Assembly: GCA_942493055.1 (NCBI GenBank)
Contig: OW818680.1
Location: forward strand, 558,001-622,000
Length of the DNA: 64,000 bases
Source of the DNA: CAIZQW01 sp942493055
Lineage (GTDB): Bacteria > Verrucomicrobiota > Kiritimatiellia > RFP12 > UBA1067
Reading direction: 5' to 3'
Every line of letters starts with the position of its first letter. The first letter of the stretch is position 1. The notes under the pieces are model-generated. The model searched no databases and was not told the origin of the DNA. It saw only the letters and a program-made list of their open reading frames with translations. Below are positions 1 to 9,442 of this stretch, piece by piece. Position numbers and translations under genes: made by a program.

Positions 1-575
1 GCGACCTGCAATACGATCGCCTTGATGCCCAGCTCCTTGCAGACACCCTCAGCCGCGGCAATCCCTTCCTTCGCGCCTGAAAGAACGACTTGCGCATCGG
101 AATTGATATTTGCTTTGTAAATGCCTGCCTTGGCGCAGATTGCGTCAAGCTGTTCAGCCGTGGCACCCATGACGCTGATCATGCCGCCAGGCTGTGCGCT
201 GCACGCTTCCTGCATGAAACGTCCGCGGGCTTCCAAGACACGGAGGGTCTCATCAAAACCCAGGACTCCGGAGACATGCAGAGCGGTCCATTCACCCAGA
301 CTCAAACCTGCCGCCATATTAAAGGAAACAGCCGGAAACTTCTTTTGGAACGCGCGGAAGGCCGCGACACTCATGGTGAAAATCGCGGGCTGGCAAATAT
401 TGGACTTGGTCAGCTCCTCTGCCGGGCCTTCAAAGCAAATCTTAGCAAGATCAAAGCCCATGACACCGTTCGCACGGTCAAACAAGGCGCCAATCTCGGC
501 ATCCGCAGCAAAATCCTTGCCCATACCAGGTGCCTGAGCCCCTTGTCCTGCAAATATACAAACTTTATCACTCAT
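1..575 (-). CDS. fabD: Malonyl-CoA:ACP transacylase FabD, partial (C-terminus beyond window start)
   Basis: FabD moves the malonyl group from CoA to acyl carrier protein to start fatty-acid elongation in the cytoplasm. I translated the minus strand from the ATG at 575 (MSDKVCIFAGQGAQ). The family's N-terminal GQGAQ motif is at residues 10-14 and the nucleophile-elbow GLSLGE is near residue 90, with the acylated Ser in the middle. About 191 residues are visible. The catalytic His region, normally near residue 200, lies beyond the edge. The gene is divergent from the macroglobulin gene, and about 160 bp separate the two starts. Family identity is secure; whether it sits in a fab operon cannot be seen. 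Confidence 0.93.
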   Translation of the reverse strand, partial: MSDKVCIFAGQGAQAPGMGKDFAADAEIGALFDRANGVMGFDLAKICFEGPAEELTKSNICQPAIFTMSVAAFRAFQKKFPAVSFNMAAGLSLGEWTALHVSGVLGFDETLRVLEARGRFMQEACSAQPGGMISVMGATAEQLDAICAKAGIYKANINSDAQVVLSGAKEGIAAAEGVCKELGIKAIVLQV

Positions 576-735
576 CAGAATAGTCCCAACGTAGTTTCAA
601 ACAATCCTTTAAGTCGAAAAGGAATAAACATTTTGCCAGAAATCTTGAAATTGTCAATTCTGAAAAGCCAAACCAGCCATTTTTTTGCTTGAGCGGGAAA
701 TTGACCCGCCCTTCTCTGTTTGCTACACTTCCGCT

Positions 736-3700
736 ATGAGAAAACTGCCCATCTCCCTCTGTCTCATCCTGTTAGCCTTCCACGTGAAGGCCCAGTCGCT
801 CTCAAACCTCTGGGTCCAAGCGGAGGCCGCTCTGGCCAAGGACCAGCCTAAGACAGCTATCGCAATTCTATCCGACATCTATACCAACGCCATCGCCCAG
901 GAAGCCTGGGGCGACGCCATTATAGAGGTTGTCGCGGATATCCTTGCGCAGGTGAAGATGAACAACAGCGATGAAAAGAACGCCGCGTTCAGGGAGAAGG
1001 CTGATCAACTCTTCACATTTCTTCTTGAAAGGCCAGACCGACTCTTGTCCCAGCCCCTCAAGATACCGGAAAACGCTATCGGGGTCTGGGACATTGATGA
1101 CACCTATCGGAACACTGTTTATGATTATTGCGTCTGGAAGGCAATTGAGTTCTATGGAGTGCCCGACTGGCGGAGCAGCAACACCAACGACCACGTCCGC
1201 TTCACCCCTGACATGCCCTTATATGCGGAGCCGGAAGCCTTCATGGCCTGGACTGAGACATTACCCGTCGGCTCCCCGATCACCCGGGCATTGAAACTCA
1301 TGGGGACAGAGATGCGCCGTCATCAGAAGAGCGGGGATATGCTCTCGTACGCAGATGCCGACTTTAATCGCCTGAAACTCGTCTGCGAATTGCAGAGAAA
1401 GAGCGAGTATGAGCGAGCCCCTAACCCCGAGTTTGACGCTGCGCTCTCACAGTACATCCTTCGTTGGGAAAAGAACGAACTCTCTGCACGCGCAAGAGCC
1501 CTGCAAGCCCTTCGCCTGAATGACAAAAATAAATATGACGAGGCGATCCGTATCGCAGAGAAAGGCATGGACAACTTCCCAAAAAGCTTAGGAGCCCAAG
1601 AGTGTTATCGCGCAATTCAACAAGCTCGCAAAAGCTCCTTCTCGTTTACAACAAAAAGCGTGTGGGCGCACACAAAGCCAGAAGCACGCCCGCACGGGAA
1701 TATCCGAATCTATTCTCAAAACATCAAAAAAGCTTGGTTTCGCCTCTACCCAATCACACTCCCACCGATCCCTGAGAGTAGTCTTGACTCATCTTTTGAG
1801 AGCGATGAAACAAGAACCGAGAACGACATCGCCCTTTTTGCAAAGATTCTTCCCACACAGCCGGCGTATGAATGGGAAGTCGACATCATTTCTACCAATC
1901 GCCAATACGCGAAGCAGCAATATGACGTGACCACGTCCTTTAAGCCTGGCGCTTATCTCCTCGTCGGATCGACCCAGAAGGATTTCCGCTTTGACCGCGC
2001 TAAGCCAGTCAATAACCATATGAGTGCCGGTGTTGTCCAGGTAACGGACCTCGCCTGTTTAGTCACACGGGAAGCTGAAATCACCGACCTGCGCATCCTG
2101 AATATGGAGACAGGGAAACCCATCCCCAAGGCCGCTATCACTAAAACATCGTACGCCCATCAATCCGCTGTGTCGTGCCTCGTGACCAACGGCCTCACCG
2201 ACTTCTCCGGCGTATGTCGTTTGCCAAACGTTCCGGATTCCTTTGAAAGCGTTAAAGTCACCCAGGGAGATGATACTTTCCTAGACGATCTGCATCAGGT
2301 GCCGTCGGCCAGAAATACTAGCAAGGCACCCATACACCGTGTCCTGCTCCTGACCGACCGTTCCGTGTACAGGCCAGGGCAGACGCTAAGGTACAAGGGC
2401 ATTTACTATTCAGCAGACACTGTTCAAAACCAGTATGGTGTCCGCCCTGACGCCAGCTATACCCTCGCCTTCCTCGATACCCAAGGAAGGTTGATTGAAT
2501 CCCGCAAGACAAAAGCGAGCGAGTTTGGATCGTTCTCCGGTCTGTTTGTGATCCCTGCCGACCGGGGAACTGGGGAGATGAAACTTCAGATGGCAGATGC
2601 AGCAAAGTCTTCCATCTCTTTTCGTGTCGAGGAGAGACGTCCTACCTTTGAAGTCGTTTTCGATCCGATTCAGCAAACCTATAAGGTCGGGGATAAGGTT
2701 AAAGTAACAGGCAGAGCAGTCGCTTACAACGGACATGCAGTTGGATATGCTACTATCAACGTTCAGATAATGAAATCCTTTAGAAAGCCAGAATGGTACG
2801 GTCCTTACCGCGGGGGGATCATTCGAAATGATCATGTTGAAGCCCCCACTACACATCTTGAGCCAAACGGCACCTTTACAATTGAATTTTCAGCTGATTC
2901 CGATCCCGATTTAACACCTGACAACAATTTGGAAATTGTTTTCAAGATCAAAGCCAGTATCACAGACTCCTGCGGTGAAATACGGGAAAATGAGACTTCA
3001 TTGACTGCTTCCCATTCGGGTTTCCATCTAAAAATCACAACCGATGTATGGTTTGTTGAAAACACAAATCACCCCGTCCTCTTTCAAACCACGAATTTAC
3101 AGGGCGAACCATGTCAAACAAAGGTGGATGTCACGCTATACTCCTTGACCCAGCCAGCAAGGCCAACACCTTTGGATAAGGAATATGATTATGACTGGCT
3201 TGATTATGACATGCATCTGCCTCACGATCCGAATGACATCATGCTCTGGACTTCTCAAACCGCAGCCATGACCAACGTGTTGACCACTGATCTGAAAGGA
3301 CGAGCGATGCTTCCCCTCTCCCTGACCGCAGGCGTCTATCGCATCGAGGGGATTGTAAAGGATGCCTCTGGCAACACGTCTACAGACAAGACGATCTTGA
3401 AAGTCCTTAATCCCAAAGCGACACGTTCCTCGATCTGCCAGCCTGCGGATCTGATCATCAAGAAAAAAGTATTGGCCGTTGGCGAGACCTTTGAGGCGCT
3501 CTGGGGCACAGGCTATAACGATGCGTATGGAATGGTAGAGGTCTGGGTTTCAGACCGCTGCATTAAGCGTTATGAGACCCGCCCCCAGGAGACGCAAATC
3601 CCCATCACCTTTCCTGTCACAGAGGATTTACAAGGCGGCTTCACGCTCTGCAGTAAACTGCTCAAGGAAGGGATGCTCTGGAAAAATGAAGAGCGAATTG

Positions 3701-6288
3701 ATGTCCCTTGGAGTAAAAAAAATCTGAGACTCGACTGGACACAGCTCAATCTCGAGCTTATCCCGAATACAAAGGAAACATGGACCCTTTCCGTCAAAAA
3801 CCTGAACAATACGCCAGCAGACGCGGAGGTTGTTGTCTGCATGTATGACGCTGCCCTCAATTCTGAGCACGACCACAACTGGTCCTCTTTCAATGACTTC
3901 CGTAAAGAGGATTCCGATATCAATTCCTTTTACTATAATGAACCCGCCTTGACGCAAAAATACTCCCAAGATAGTTCATATAACGATCTTTCAGATGCCT
4001 ATCGTTTATCGTGGTCTAAATATGGCGCGTCATATCCATCCACCGCCCTTTATTCTAATCCTGAAGTCCTCTTTCATCGTTACCCGAAACGCTTCCGTGG
4101 ACATTATTACGGCGGTCATCACGAAACGTGGAACGGGCCACGGAAGCTCGATGACCTGGCTTTCTATCAAAAGGATCCATGGTTCTGCCGTTTCCAAAAC
4201 CCCTCGGAAACTGCCTTTTTCCGTATCGCACTGCGGACCGATGCAAAGGGGGAGGTAATTTTCTCCTTCACTGTCCCAAATGTCTTGGCACGCTGGACAG
4301 TACTCGCTTTCGCACACGACAAGCAGCTTGCCTCCGGTCTTCTCCAGACGAACTGCGTAACACACAAAAAGGTTTTGCTCGCGCCAGAATTTCCGCGCTT
4401 CCTGCGGGCAGGGGATACCCTTGACCTTTCAGTTGACATTGTCAACCGAGATTCTAAGCCACAAAAGGGATCCCTAGCTTTATCCCTAACTGAAGTGCCT
4501 TCCGGCTGCTCGGCAATGGATCTCCTCAAGGACGGGACGACGGACAGGCCGCTCTCCCTAGCCCCCGGGGCGAGTGATACCGCGACTTGGAGCATTGCTC
4601 TTCCTGCTGACAAGACCCGCTTACTCAACTATCTCCTCCGCACGAAAGATCTTGAAGATGGCTGGACGCAAGAGGGCACACTCCCTGTGCTGCCAAGGTT
4701 GCTGAATGTCAATCACCCCTCTAAGATGGAATCACTGGAGCGTCCCGAGGATGGGTTCCCCCTCTTCAAAGAAAACCTTCTGGCCACGACCGCCACCCTT
4801 CCCAGCGCCTTGGAAGAGTACACAGGAAGCCAACGCTACGCTGTGCTATCTGCATTGCCCTACCTCCTCGAAGCGCCGCTTGAAAATGGAGGGCAACTCT
4901 TTCACCGTTATTACGCTAGCACAATCGCCAGACTCCTCCTGCAGCGGCATCCCGACCTCAACGCGGCCTTCACGCACTGGCGCACCGCCAACAAAAAAGA
5001 GATGGCTGACTGGTCCGCCAACGCCCAGTACCGCGCTCTTCTCCGAGAAGAATCTCAGTCTCAGGACATCGCCCTCGACGCGAGAAGCCAGATGTGCCAG
5101 ATGGCCAACCTTTTCGACTTGGGGCCTCTCGCGACAGAACAACAAGCAGCATTCAGCCGACTGAAAGGATACCCCAATAGCTGGTTCCGGGAGGGACCGC
5201 CCGATCCCTTCCTTTCGCTGACCATCCTGCAGGGCTTTGTCCGACTGCGGCAACTCGGTGTCAACACCATCGATGAGCATTTCCTCTCCGAATTCATCGC
5301 CACCTGTGACAACTGGTATTTACAGCGTGCTGGTGAAGGACGAAAGACGGAGGAAGCTCAACAAAAGGTCGCGAGCGTTTCACCCTGGGATATCTTTTAT
5401 TTATATTCGAGAAGTGCGCTGCTCACCGACTTCCCCTGCTGCCAGGCTGTTGAAAATCGCATCAAGGAACATATCCGACTCGCCACAGCCGACAGTAAGA
5501 CGTTGCCACGCCTGTCACGGGCCCATCTGGCCATTGCCTTAAAGCGCATTGGCGATCAAGAGCGAGCAACAGCCCTTGTACACACGCTTCGGGACGAGGC
5601 CCTCCGAACCCCGGAAACGGGGATGTACTGGGCCCCTGCTCAACATTCTTCCGCGTGGTATGATTCACCCATTGAGACCCAAACCGTGATGATTGAAGCC
5701 TTTCTGGAGGTCACTAGCGAAACGGACCTGGCTGAAGCGTGCGCCCATTGGTTGTTAACACAGCGGAGCGCGCAGCACTGGCCCTCATCCATAGCCACCG
5801 CGCATGCGGTCTACGCACTTTTGCGCTGTACGCCCACCTCATCAGCAACACTCACACAGGCACCCGCCAACACAGCGAATAAGAGCCCGTTTCAGCTTAC
5901 ACGAACCCTTTTCCGAAAAGAGATAACACCAAATGGTGTGGTCCTTCACCCCGCGACAAACAGTCTGAACAAGGGCGACATCCTCCTCACACGACTCGAG
6001 GTGGTTACGGAAGAAGAGTTGGACTACGTGCATATCATGGATGCGCGGGCAGCAAATACAGAGCCCGTGTCACAGCTCACCACGTATCACGACACCGAGA
6101 CCCTGGCCTATACGCTGATGCCAAACACAACGGCAACACACTTTTTCATCGCCCGGCTACCCAAGGGACGACACACTTTTGAGCACGTCTGCCGAATCAC
6201 TCACCAGGGCACATTCTCAAACGGCACCGCCTTTATCCAGTGCCTGTATGCGCCTGAATTGATGGGCTGGTTGCTGGGAAAGGAATAG
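736..6288 (+). CDS. Giant secreted alpha-2-macroglobulin-like protein lacking the thioester motif
   Basis: About 1850 residues. I start it at the second ATG (736) because this gives a clean signal peptide (MRKLPISLCLILLAFHVKA); the upstream ATG at 685 adds a charged tail with no support. The middle holds MG2-type sandwich domains around the RVLLLTDRSVYRPGQTLRYKG stretch (bacterial A2M hallmark), the A2M domain is around TAFFRIALRTDAKGEVIFSF, and a helical thioester-domain-like region follows. Where related proteins carry a CxEQ thioester (usually PYxCxEQ), this one has Pro-Leu-Glu-Asn-Gly-Gly-Gln near residues 1382-1387, so Cys and Glu are replaced by Asn and Gly. Bacterial homologues trap foreign proteases or assist envelope maintenance in the periplasm. 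This one must work without covalent capture, if it traps anything. No PBP1c partner is adjacent. Confidence 0.85.
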   Translation: MRKLPISLCLILLAFHVKAQSLSNLWVQAEAALAKDQPKTAIAILSDIYTNAIAQEAWGDAIIEVVADILAQVKMNNSDEKNAAFREKADQLFTFLLERPDRLLSQPLKIPENAIGVWDIDDTYRNTVYDYCVWKAIEFYGVPDWRSSNTNDHVRFTPDMPLYAEPEAFMAWTETLPVGSPITRALKLMGTEMRRHQKSGDMLSYADADFNRLKLVCELQRKSEYERAPNPEFDAALSQYILRWEKNELSARARALQALRLNDKNKYDEAIRIAEKGMDNFPKSLGAQECYRAIQQARKSSFSFTTKSVWAHTKPEARPHGNIRIYSQNIKKAWFRLYPITLPPIPESSLDSSFESDETRTENDIALFAKILPTQPAYEWEVDIISTNRQYAKQQYDVTTSFKPGAYLLVGSTQKDFRFDRAKPVNNHMSAGVVQVTDLACLVTREAEITDLRILNMETGKPIPKAAITKTSYAHQSAVSCLVTNGLTDFSGVCRLPNVPDSFESVKVTQGDDTFLDDLHQVPSARNTSKAPIHRVLLLTDRSVYRPGQTLRYKGIYYSADTVQNQYGVRPDASYTLAFLDTQGRLIESRKTKASEFGSFSGLFVIPADRGTGEMKLQMADAAKSSISFRVEERRPTFEVVFDPIQQTYKVGDKVKVTGRAVAYNGHAVGYATINVQIMKSFRKPEWYGPYRGGIIRNDHVEAPTTHLEPNGTFTIEFSADSDPDLTPDNNLEIVFKIKASITDSCGEIRENETSLTASHSGFHLKITTDVWFVENTNHPVLFQTTNLQGEPCQTKVDVTLYSLTQPARPTPLDKEYDYDWLDYDMHLPHDPNDIMLWTSQTAAMTNVLTTDLKGRAMLPLSLTAGVYRIEGIVKDASGNTSTDKTILKVLNPKATRSSICQPADLIIKKKVLAVGETFEALWGTGYNDAYGMVEVWVSDRCIKRYETRPQETQIPITFPVTEDLQGGFTLCSKLLKEGMLWKNEERIDVPWSKKNLRLDWTQLNLELIPNTKETWTLSVKNLNNTPADAEVVVCMYDAALNSEHDHNWSSFNDFRKEDSDINSFYYNEPALTQKYSQDSSYNDLSDAYRLSWSKYGASYPSTALYSNPEVLFHRYPKRFRGHYYGGHHETWNGPRKLDDLAFYQKDPWFCRFQNPSETAFFRIALRTDAKGEVIFSFTVPNVLARWTVLAFAHDKQLASGLLQTNCVTHKKVLLAPEFPRFLRAGDTLDLSVDIVNRDSKPQKGSLALSLTEVPSGCSAMDLLKDGTTDRPLSLAPGASDTATWSIALPADKTRLLNYLLRTKDLEDGWTQEGTLPVLPRLLNVNHPSKMESLERPEDGFPLFKENLLATTATLPSALEEYTGSQRYAVLSALPYLLEAPLENGGQLFHRYYASTIARLLLQRHPDLNAAFTHWRTANKKEMADWSANAQYRALLREESQSQDIALDARSQMCQMANLFDLGPLATEQQAAFSRLKGYPNSWFREGPPDPFLSLTILQGFVRLRQLGVNTIDEHFLSEFIATCDNWYLQRAGEGRKTEEAQQKVASVSPWDIFYLYSRSALLTDFPCCQAVENRIKEHIRLATADSKTLPRLSRAHLAIALKRIGDQERATALVHTLRDEALRTPETGMYWAPAQHSSAWYDSPIETQTVMIEAFLEVTSETDLAEACAHWLLTQRSAQHWPSSIATAHAVYALLRCTPTSSATLTQAPANTANKSPFQLTRTLFRKEITPNGVVLHPATNSLNKGDILLTRLEVVTEEELDYVHIMDARAANTEPVSQLTTYHDTETLAYTLMPNTTATHFFIARLPKGRHTFEHVCRITHQGTFSNGTAFIQCLYAPELMGWLLGKE

Positions 6289-6369
6289 CGGAAGAAAGCA
6301 CCTTTGGGAGTGACGGCAACGACGAGAGGGACATGAGGTACAGTCTCTCGAAACATCTTTCCCTGCCCA

Positions 6370-6414
6370 GCCCTGTCCCTGTTGTCCCTCGCGTCCCTTC
6401 GGTCTCTCCTGTCG
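6370..6414. repeat. Tandem 9-bp degenerate word repeat
   Basis: Just past the macroglobulin stop, five consecutive 9-mers share the pattern CTnnnGTCC (for example CTGTTGTCC followed by CTCGCGTCC). Weaker units continue to about 6432. There is no open frame of interest. It belongs to the set of 7- and 9-bp word repeats seen at five other places in the window. Confidence 0.7.
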
Positions 6415-6460
6415 CTTGTCACGCCAGTCACCCAAGTCGAATGTCCCAGAATTGTTTACC

Positions 6461-7282
6461 TCATTCCTCTGGCGATGCCGTCTCTTCATTTTGCTGAGTC
6501 GCAGACCACGGCCCGGTGGTCGCGTAATCATAATTTTGCCTGGCATGCAGATGCCATGTGCCCGAAATAGTCCCATTGCTTGACACCCCTATCCATGTTG
6601 TTTCCGAGATGAAATGAAAAGGAGCGGTGGGGTGTGGAGTCATGAGCATGCGGATCTTCGTTCCGCTTACCTGTCCCGTAATGTCAGCCTTTGTGCTGTT
6701 TGCATCCCTGAAGACCGCCTGACCTGAAAGTTCATTCCCAGTCATTGAGAGCGTGAATCTGAACGCTTCTGTTCTCTTGCGCGTTCGGTCTCGCCAAAAA
6801 CCATTCCAGCTTCCTGTCAGACAGACCGCTGGGGGCTTGAGATCCCTGATAACAAAGGTCTCTTTCGCAGGTTGCACTTCAGGTCGTTTAACAGGGTATA
6901 TCGCATGTTCAATCAGAGAGCTTAAAACTAAAACAGCAATAACAAAAGCAATACCCATAAATGTGAATACAACGCCCAAAACCAGCTTACCTAAAATTTG
7001 TGTCCATTCATTCGCGTTTCTAAGCACGTGTTCTGCACAAAATAATGCCGAGGCTATAATTATGGGGAAACACACAAAAAGAAAGACAAGGAAAGACGCC
7101 ACAAGCGCAAAAGTTTCTTGTTCATTTAACATAACAAATTCTTTTGCGGACAACCAAAAAGAGCCATAAGCGATCAAACAAAAGATCACACGAAGTAAGA
7201 CAGCAGAAATCAGACAACTCAAAAGCATTGCCATCCATGGCTTCAATTTACCCGAACGAATAGTAGGTTCTTGTAAGTCCAT
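6461..7282 (-). CDS. Unrecognised membrane protein with C-terminal soluble domain
   Basis: 273 residues, not recognised. Three or four hydrophobic stretches occupy residues about 15-45, 55-85 and 95-125. A soluble, beta-rich C-terminal half follows (residues about 140-260), with many Thr/Gly and a repeated G-x-W pattern (CLTGSWNGFW, ISGTWHLH) that looks like a small lipocalin- or avidin-like barrel; that is only an impression. The ATG has a GGAG site 5 bp upstream. It converges on the macroglobulin gene, with the word repeat between them. It is probably an inner-membrane protein with its C-terminal domain on one side; no function is proposed. Confidence 0.7.
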   Translation of the reverse strand: MDLQEPTIRSGKLKPWMAMLLSCLISAVLLRVIFCLIAYGSFWLSAKEFVMLNEQETFALVASFLVFLFVCFPIIIASALFCAEHVLRNANEWTQILGKLVLGVVFTFMGIAFVIAVLVLSSLIEHAIYPVKRPEVQPAKETFVIRDLKPPAVCLTGSWNGFWRDRTRKRTEAFRFTLSMTGNELSGQAVFRDANSTKADITGQVSGTKIRMLMTPHPTAPFHFISETTWIGVSSNGTISGTWHLHARQNYDYATTGPWSATQQNEETASPEE

Positions 7283-7450
7283 TTTAACTCCATCGCGCTT
7301 AGGCTACCTGTGTGTCCGTCTAGAAAGATGTTCGAAGTATATCACACGGATAGCGGCACTGCAATTGTATAGGATGGGATGTTTAGCACACGGAGGTACA
7401 TTCCTAGTCTTACATACGAGCCCGCCGCCTGCGGAACTGGAATTAACGGA

Positions 7451-7542
7451 GGTGTAACTTCTTAAATTTAGAGTTAAAAGTTAAACGTTAAGAGTTAAAA
7501 GTTTGGTGGCTCAACGCCCAACTCTTAACGCTCAAGTTGGAG
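7451..7542 (-). repeat. 7-bp word repeat element, copy 1 (3' of the PQQ-propeller gene)
   Basis: On the plus strand five heptamers run from 7471 (GAGTTAA, AAGTTAA, ACGTTAA and so on), followed by reverse-complement-like heptamers (CAACTCT, TAACGCT). The arms can pair: an 11-bp perfect stem CGTTAAGAGTT/AACTCTTAACG is present. Read from the neighbouring minus-strand gene it begins about 30 bp after the stop. A near-identical copy lies in the same position behind oadB (52350-52446). Confidence 0.85.
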
Positions 7543-7572
7543 ACACGGGCAGGAAGTCCGTCACATTATCCT

Positions 7573-9189
7573 CTATTCCGCCTGCTGCTGGAATGCATAC
7601 AGCTTTCGTTGAGTGGCGATATAGAGCACACCATTGGCGGCCACGGGTGAGGCATAAATCGGGCCGTCGAAGCGGATTTCCGAGAGGATCTTCTTTTCGC
7701 GCGTGGCTGCGGCAACAGTGAAGCGCCCTGTGTCGGTACCGATATAAACCTTCCCGTCTGCGCAGAGCGGCGAACAGAAGACGCGGCCATTCAGTTCGTG
7801 CGACCAATATTCCTTGCCGTTATCCGCGTCAAAGCAACGCAGGACGCCGGTGTAGTCGGCAATAAACACCAAGCCGTCTTTCGTCACAGCCACGCTGGAA
7901 AAACTACGGTCAACAGCTAGGCTTTGCCAGATCAGGGCGGTCCCGGTGACATCGCCTTTCTTTGTAGCGTCAATACACGAAAAAGCTCCTTTGCCAGGAC
8001 CATGCCGGCTGTCCTGTCCGACGGCCACATAGACGCGATCATTGACCACCACCGGAGTCGCGATGATTTCGCTGGGCCCTATGCCGCCTTTGTTGTACGG
8101 CAGCGGCTTCTCGTCCTTGATCTTGTTCACGAGCGGATTGCAGTCGAACCACCAGACCTTCTTCAAGAGGCCAGGCGCACCATCCTTGCCGGGTTCGAAC
8201 ATCGCGTCGAACGCATAGCAGACGCCATCCCCCCCACCCCAAAGGATCAGATCCTGCCCGTTGATCCGGGCGAGCGTCGGCGAGGACCAGTCACCATGGA
8301 AGATTGCGGTGCCGAGGGGCTGTTCAATGACAGCCAGCAGTTTGCCTGTCCGCTTATCGAGCGCGATCATATTCGGCGCATTGGGCGAGGGAATCCGTTT
8401 GTGCGACTTATCCACGCCATTGCTGGTGCAGATGAAGAGGATCTCGCCAACAACGAGAACCGAACAGTCCACGGCATCCTGCGGCCAGATGTCCAACTCC
8501 GAGAGAAGGTCGTAACGCCAGACGATATCGCCATCCTCGGGGCGAACTTCGATGGGCGGCAGCAGGGGCGGCGTGTTTGTGGCATCAAAGCGTCCCGGCT
8601 TATCGGGAAACACGCGCTTGTCGCTCATATAGTGTCCCTCATCCATGAAGGGCCCGGCATTGCCGTCAGCTTGGCCGTTGATGTCAAGGCAGAGCACATC
8701 GCCACGGCTCCCGACCACATAGAGGCGGTCCCCCTCCACAGTAGGAGACGAGCAAAGCCCGAGATTCATGTCGTCGTAGTTGAAAAGTTTATTTTTTGTG
8801 AAAAGGCGTGGAATCACAAGTCGCCACACACGCTTGCCAGTCGCCTCATCAAGACAGTCAAGGACACTCCCTCGCGTCACTGTAAAGCGTGATGTATCGA
8901 CCAGCGCATCATTGGCACCGATATAGACTCGCCCTTTAGAAATAGCTGGGGTCACATAGCACTGCGTCCCAAGCGGAGCCGACCATTTCAGGTTTTCAGC
9001 GGGGATATGCGTCTCGACACTATTGGTAACAACTTTGCGATCTGGCTGAAAAGCGGCAGGCAGATTGATCTCGTCTGATACGAAGTTGCGCTCATTGCGT
9101 CCGCCCCATTGCGGCCAGTCAGTTGCCCCGGCGTTGAGCAAAGAGAGAGAGAGCATGCAAGACACAAGGGATTCAGTATATAATTTCAT
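7573..9189 (-). CDS. Secreted PQQ-type beta-propeller protein
   Basis: 538 residues with a signal peptide (MKLYTESLVSCMLSLSLLNAGA). The mature part is a run of propeller blades of the PQQ/quinoprotein-like type, with recurring GKVYIGTD, GVLYIATQ, GRVYIGAND and GKRVW patterns. This family includes outer-membrane assembly factor BamB and many secreted planctomycete and verrucomicrobial propellers. No clear quinone or calcium ligand set is seen, so an enzyme role is not supported; a scaffold or binding role is likelier. No Shine-Dalgarno is obvious. The gene ends beside a repeat element and starts about 130 bp from tRNA-His. Confidence 0.85.
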   Translation of the reverse strand: MKLYTESLVSCMLSLSLLNAGATDWPQWGGRNERNFVSDEINLPAAFQPDRKVVTNSVETHIPAENLKWSAPLGTQCYVTPAISKGRVYIGANDALVDTSRFTVTRGSVLDCLDEATGKRVWRLVIPRLFTKNKLFNYDDMNLGLCSSPTVEGDRLYVVGSRGDVLCLDINGQADGNAGPFMDEGHYMSDKRVFPDKPGRFDATNTPPLLPPIEVRPEDGDIVWRYDLLSELDIWPQDAVDCSVLVVGEILFICTSNGVDKSHKRIPSPNAPNMIALDKRTGKLLAVIEQPLGTAIFHGDWSSPTLARINGQDLILWGGGDGVCYAFDAMFEPGKDGAPGLLKKVWWFDCNPLVNKIKDEKPLPYNKGGIGPSEIIATPVVVNDRVYVAVGQDSRHGPGKGAFSCIDATKKGDVTGTALIWQSLAVDRSFSSVAVTKDGLVFIADYTGVLRCFDADNGKEYWSHELNGRVFCSPLCADGKVYIGTDTGRFTVAAATREKKILSEIRFDGPIYASPVAANGVLYIATQRKLYAFQQQAE

Positions 9190-9318
9190 AGATGTAATGA
9201 TTCCTAGTAATTCTTGTTAGTGTGCCAGAAACAGGAGATCGTGTCCAGAAACGTATTTTTTTAAATGTGTGCTTGCGTTTCAGGAGCTGAACCAGTATTA
9301 TATCCGAAACTTTTTTAT

Positions 9319-9395
9319 GGCGATTGTAGCTCAGTTGGTAGAGCGCCGGATTGTGGTTCCGGTTGTCGCGGGTTCGAGCCCCGTCATTCGCCCCA
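9319..9395 (+). tRNA. tRNA-His (GTG)
   Basis: The cloverleaf folds by eye: acceptor GCGATTG, D arm GCTC/GAGC, anticodon stem CCGGA/TCCGG around loop TTGTGGT (anticodon GTG), and T arm GCGGG-TTCGAGC-CCCGT. The extra 5' G (position -1) pairs with discriminator C, the signature of histidine tRNA. A CCA end is encoded (9393-9395). There is one T-T mismatch in the acceptor stem. Confidence 0.95.
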
Positions 9396-9400
9396 TTTTT

Positions 9401-9433
9401 AAACCCTTGTAAAACTCAATTTTTACAGGGTTT
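9401..9433. terminator. Rho-independent terminator, probably bidirectional
   Basis: The stem AAACCC-TTGTAAAA pairs with TTTTACAGGGTTT across a short CTCAAT loop, followed by a T run on the plus strand and preceded by A-rich sequence. It ends the tRNA-His transcript and, from the other side, the oxidoreductase gene whose stop is at 9443. Confidence 0.85.
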
Positions 9434-9442
9434 TTGCTTTTC

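Noticed and set aside
7924..8892. 322-residue plus-strand frame inside the PQQ-propeller gene
   Set aside because: Antisense shadow: the minus strand has the signal peptide and propeller motifs, and the plus frame reads as no known protein.
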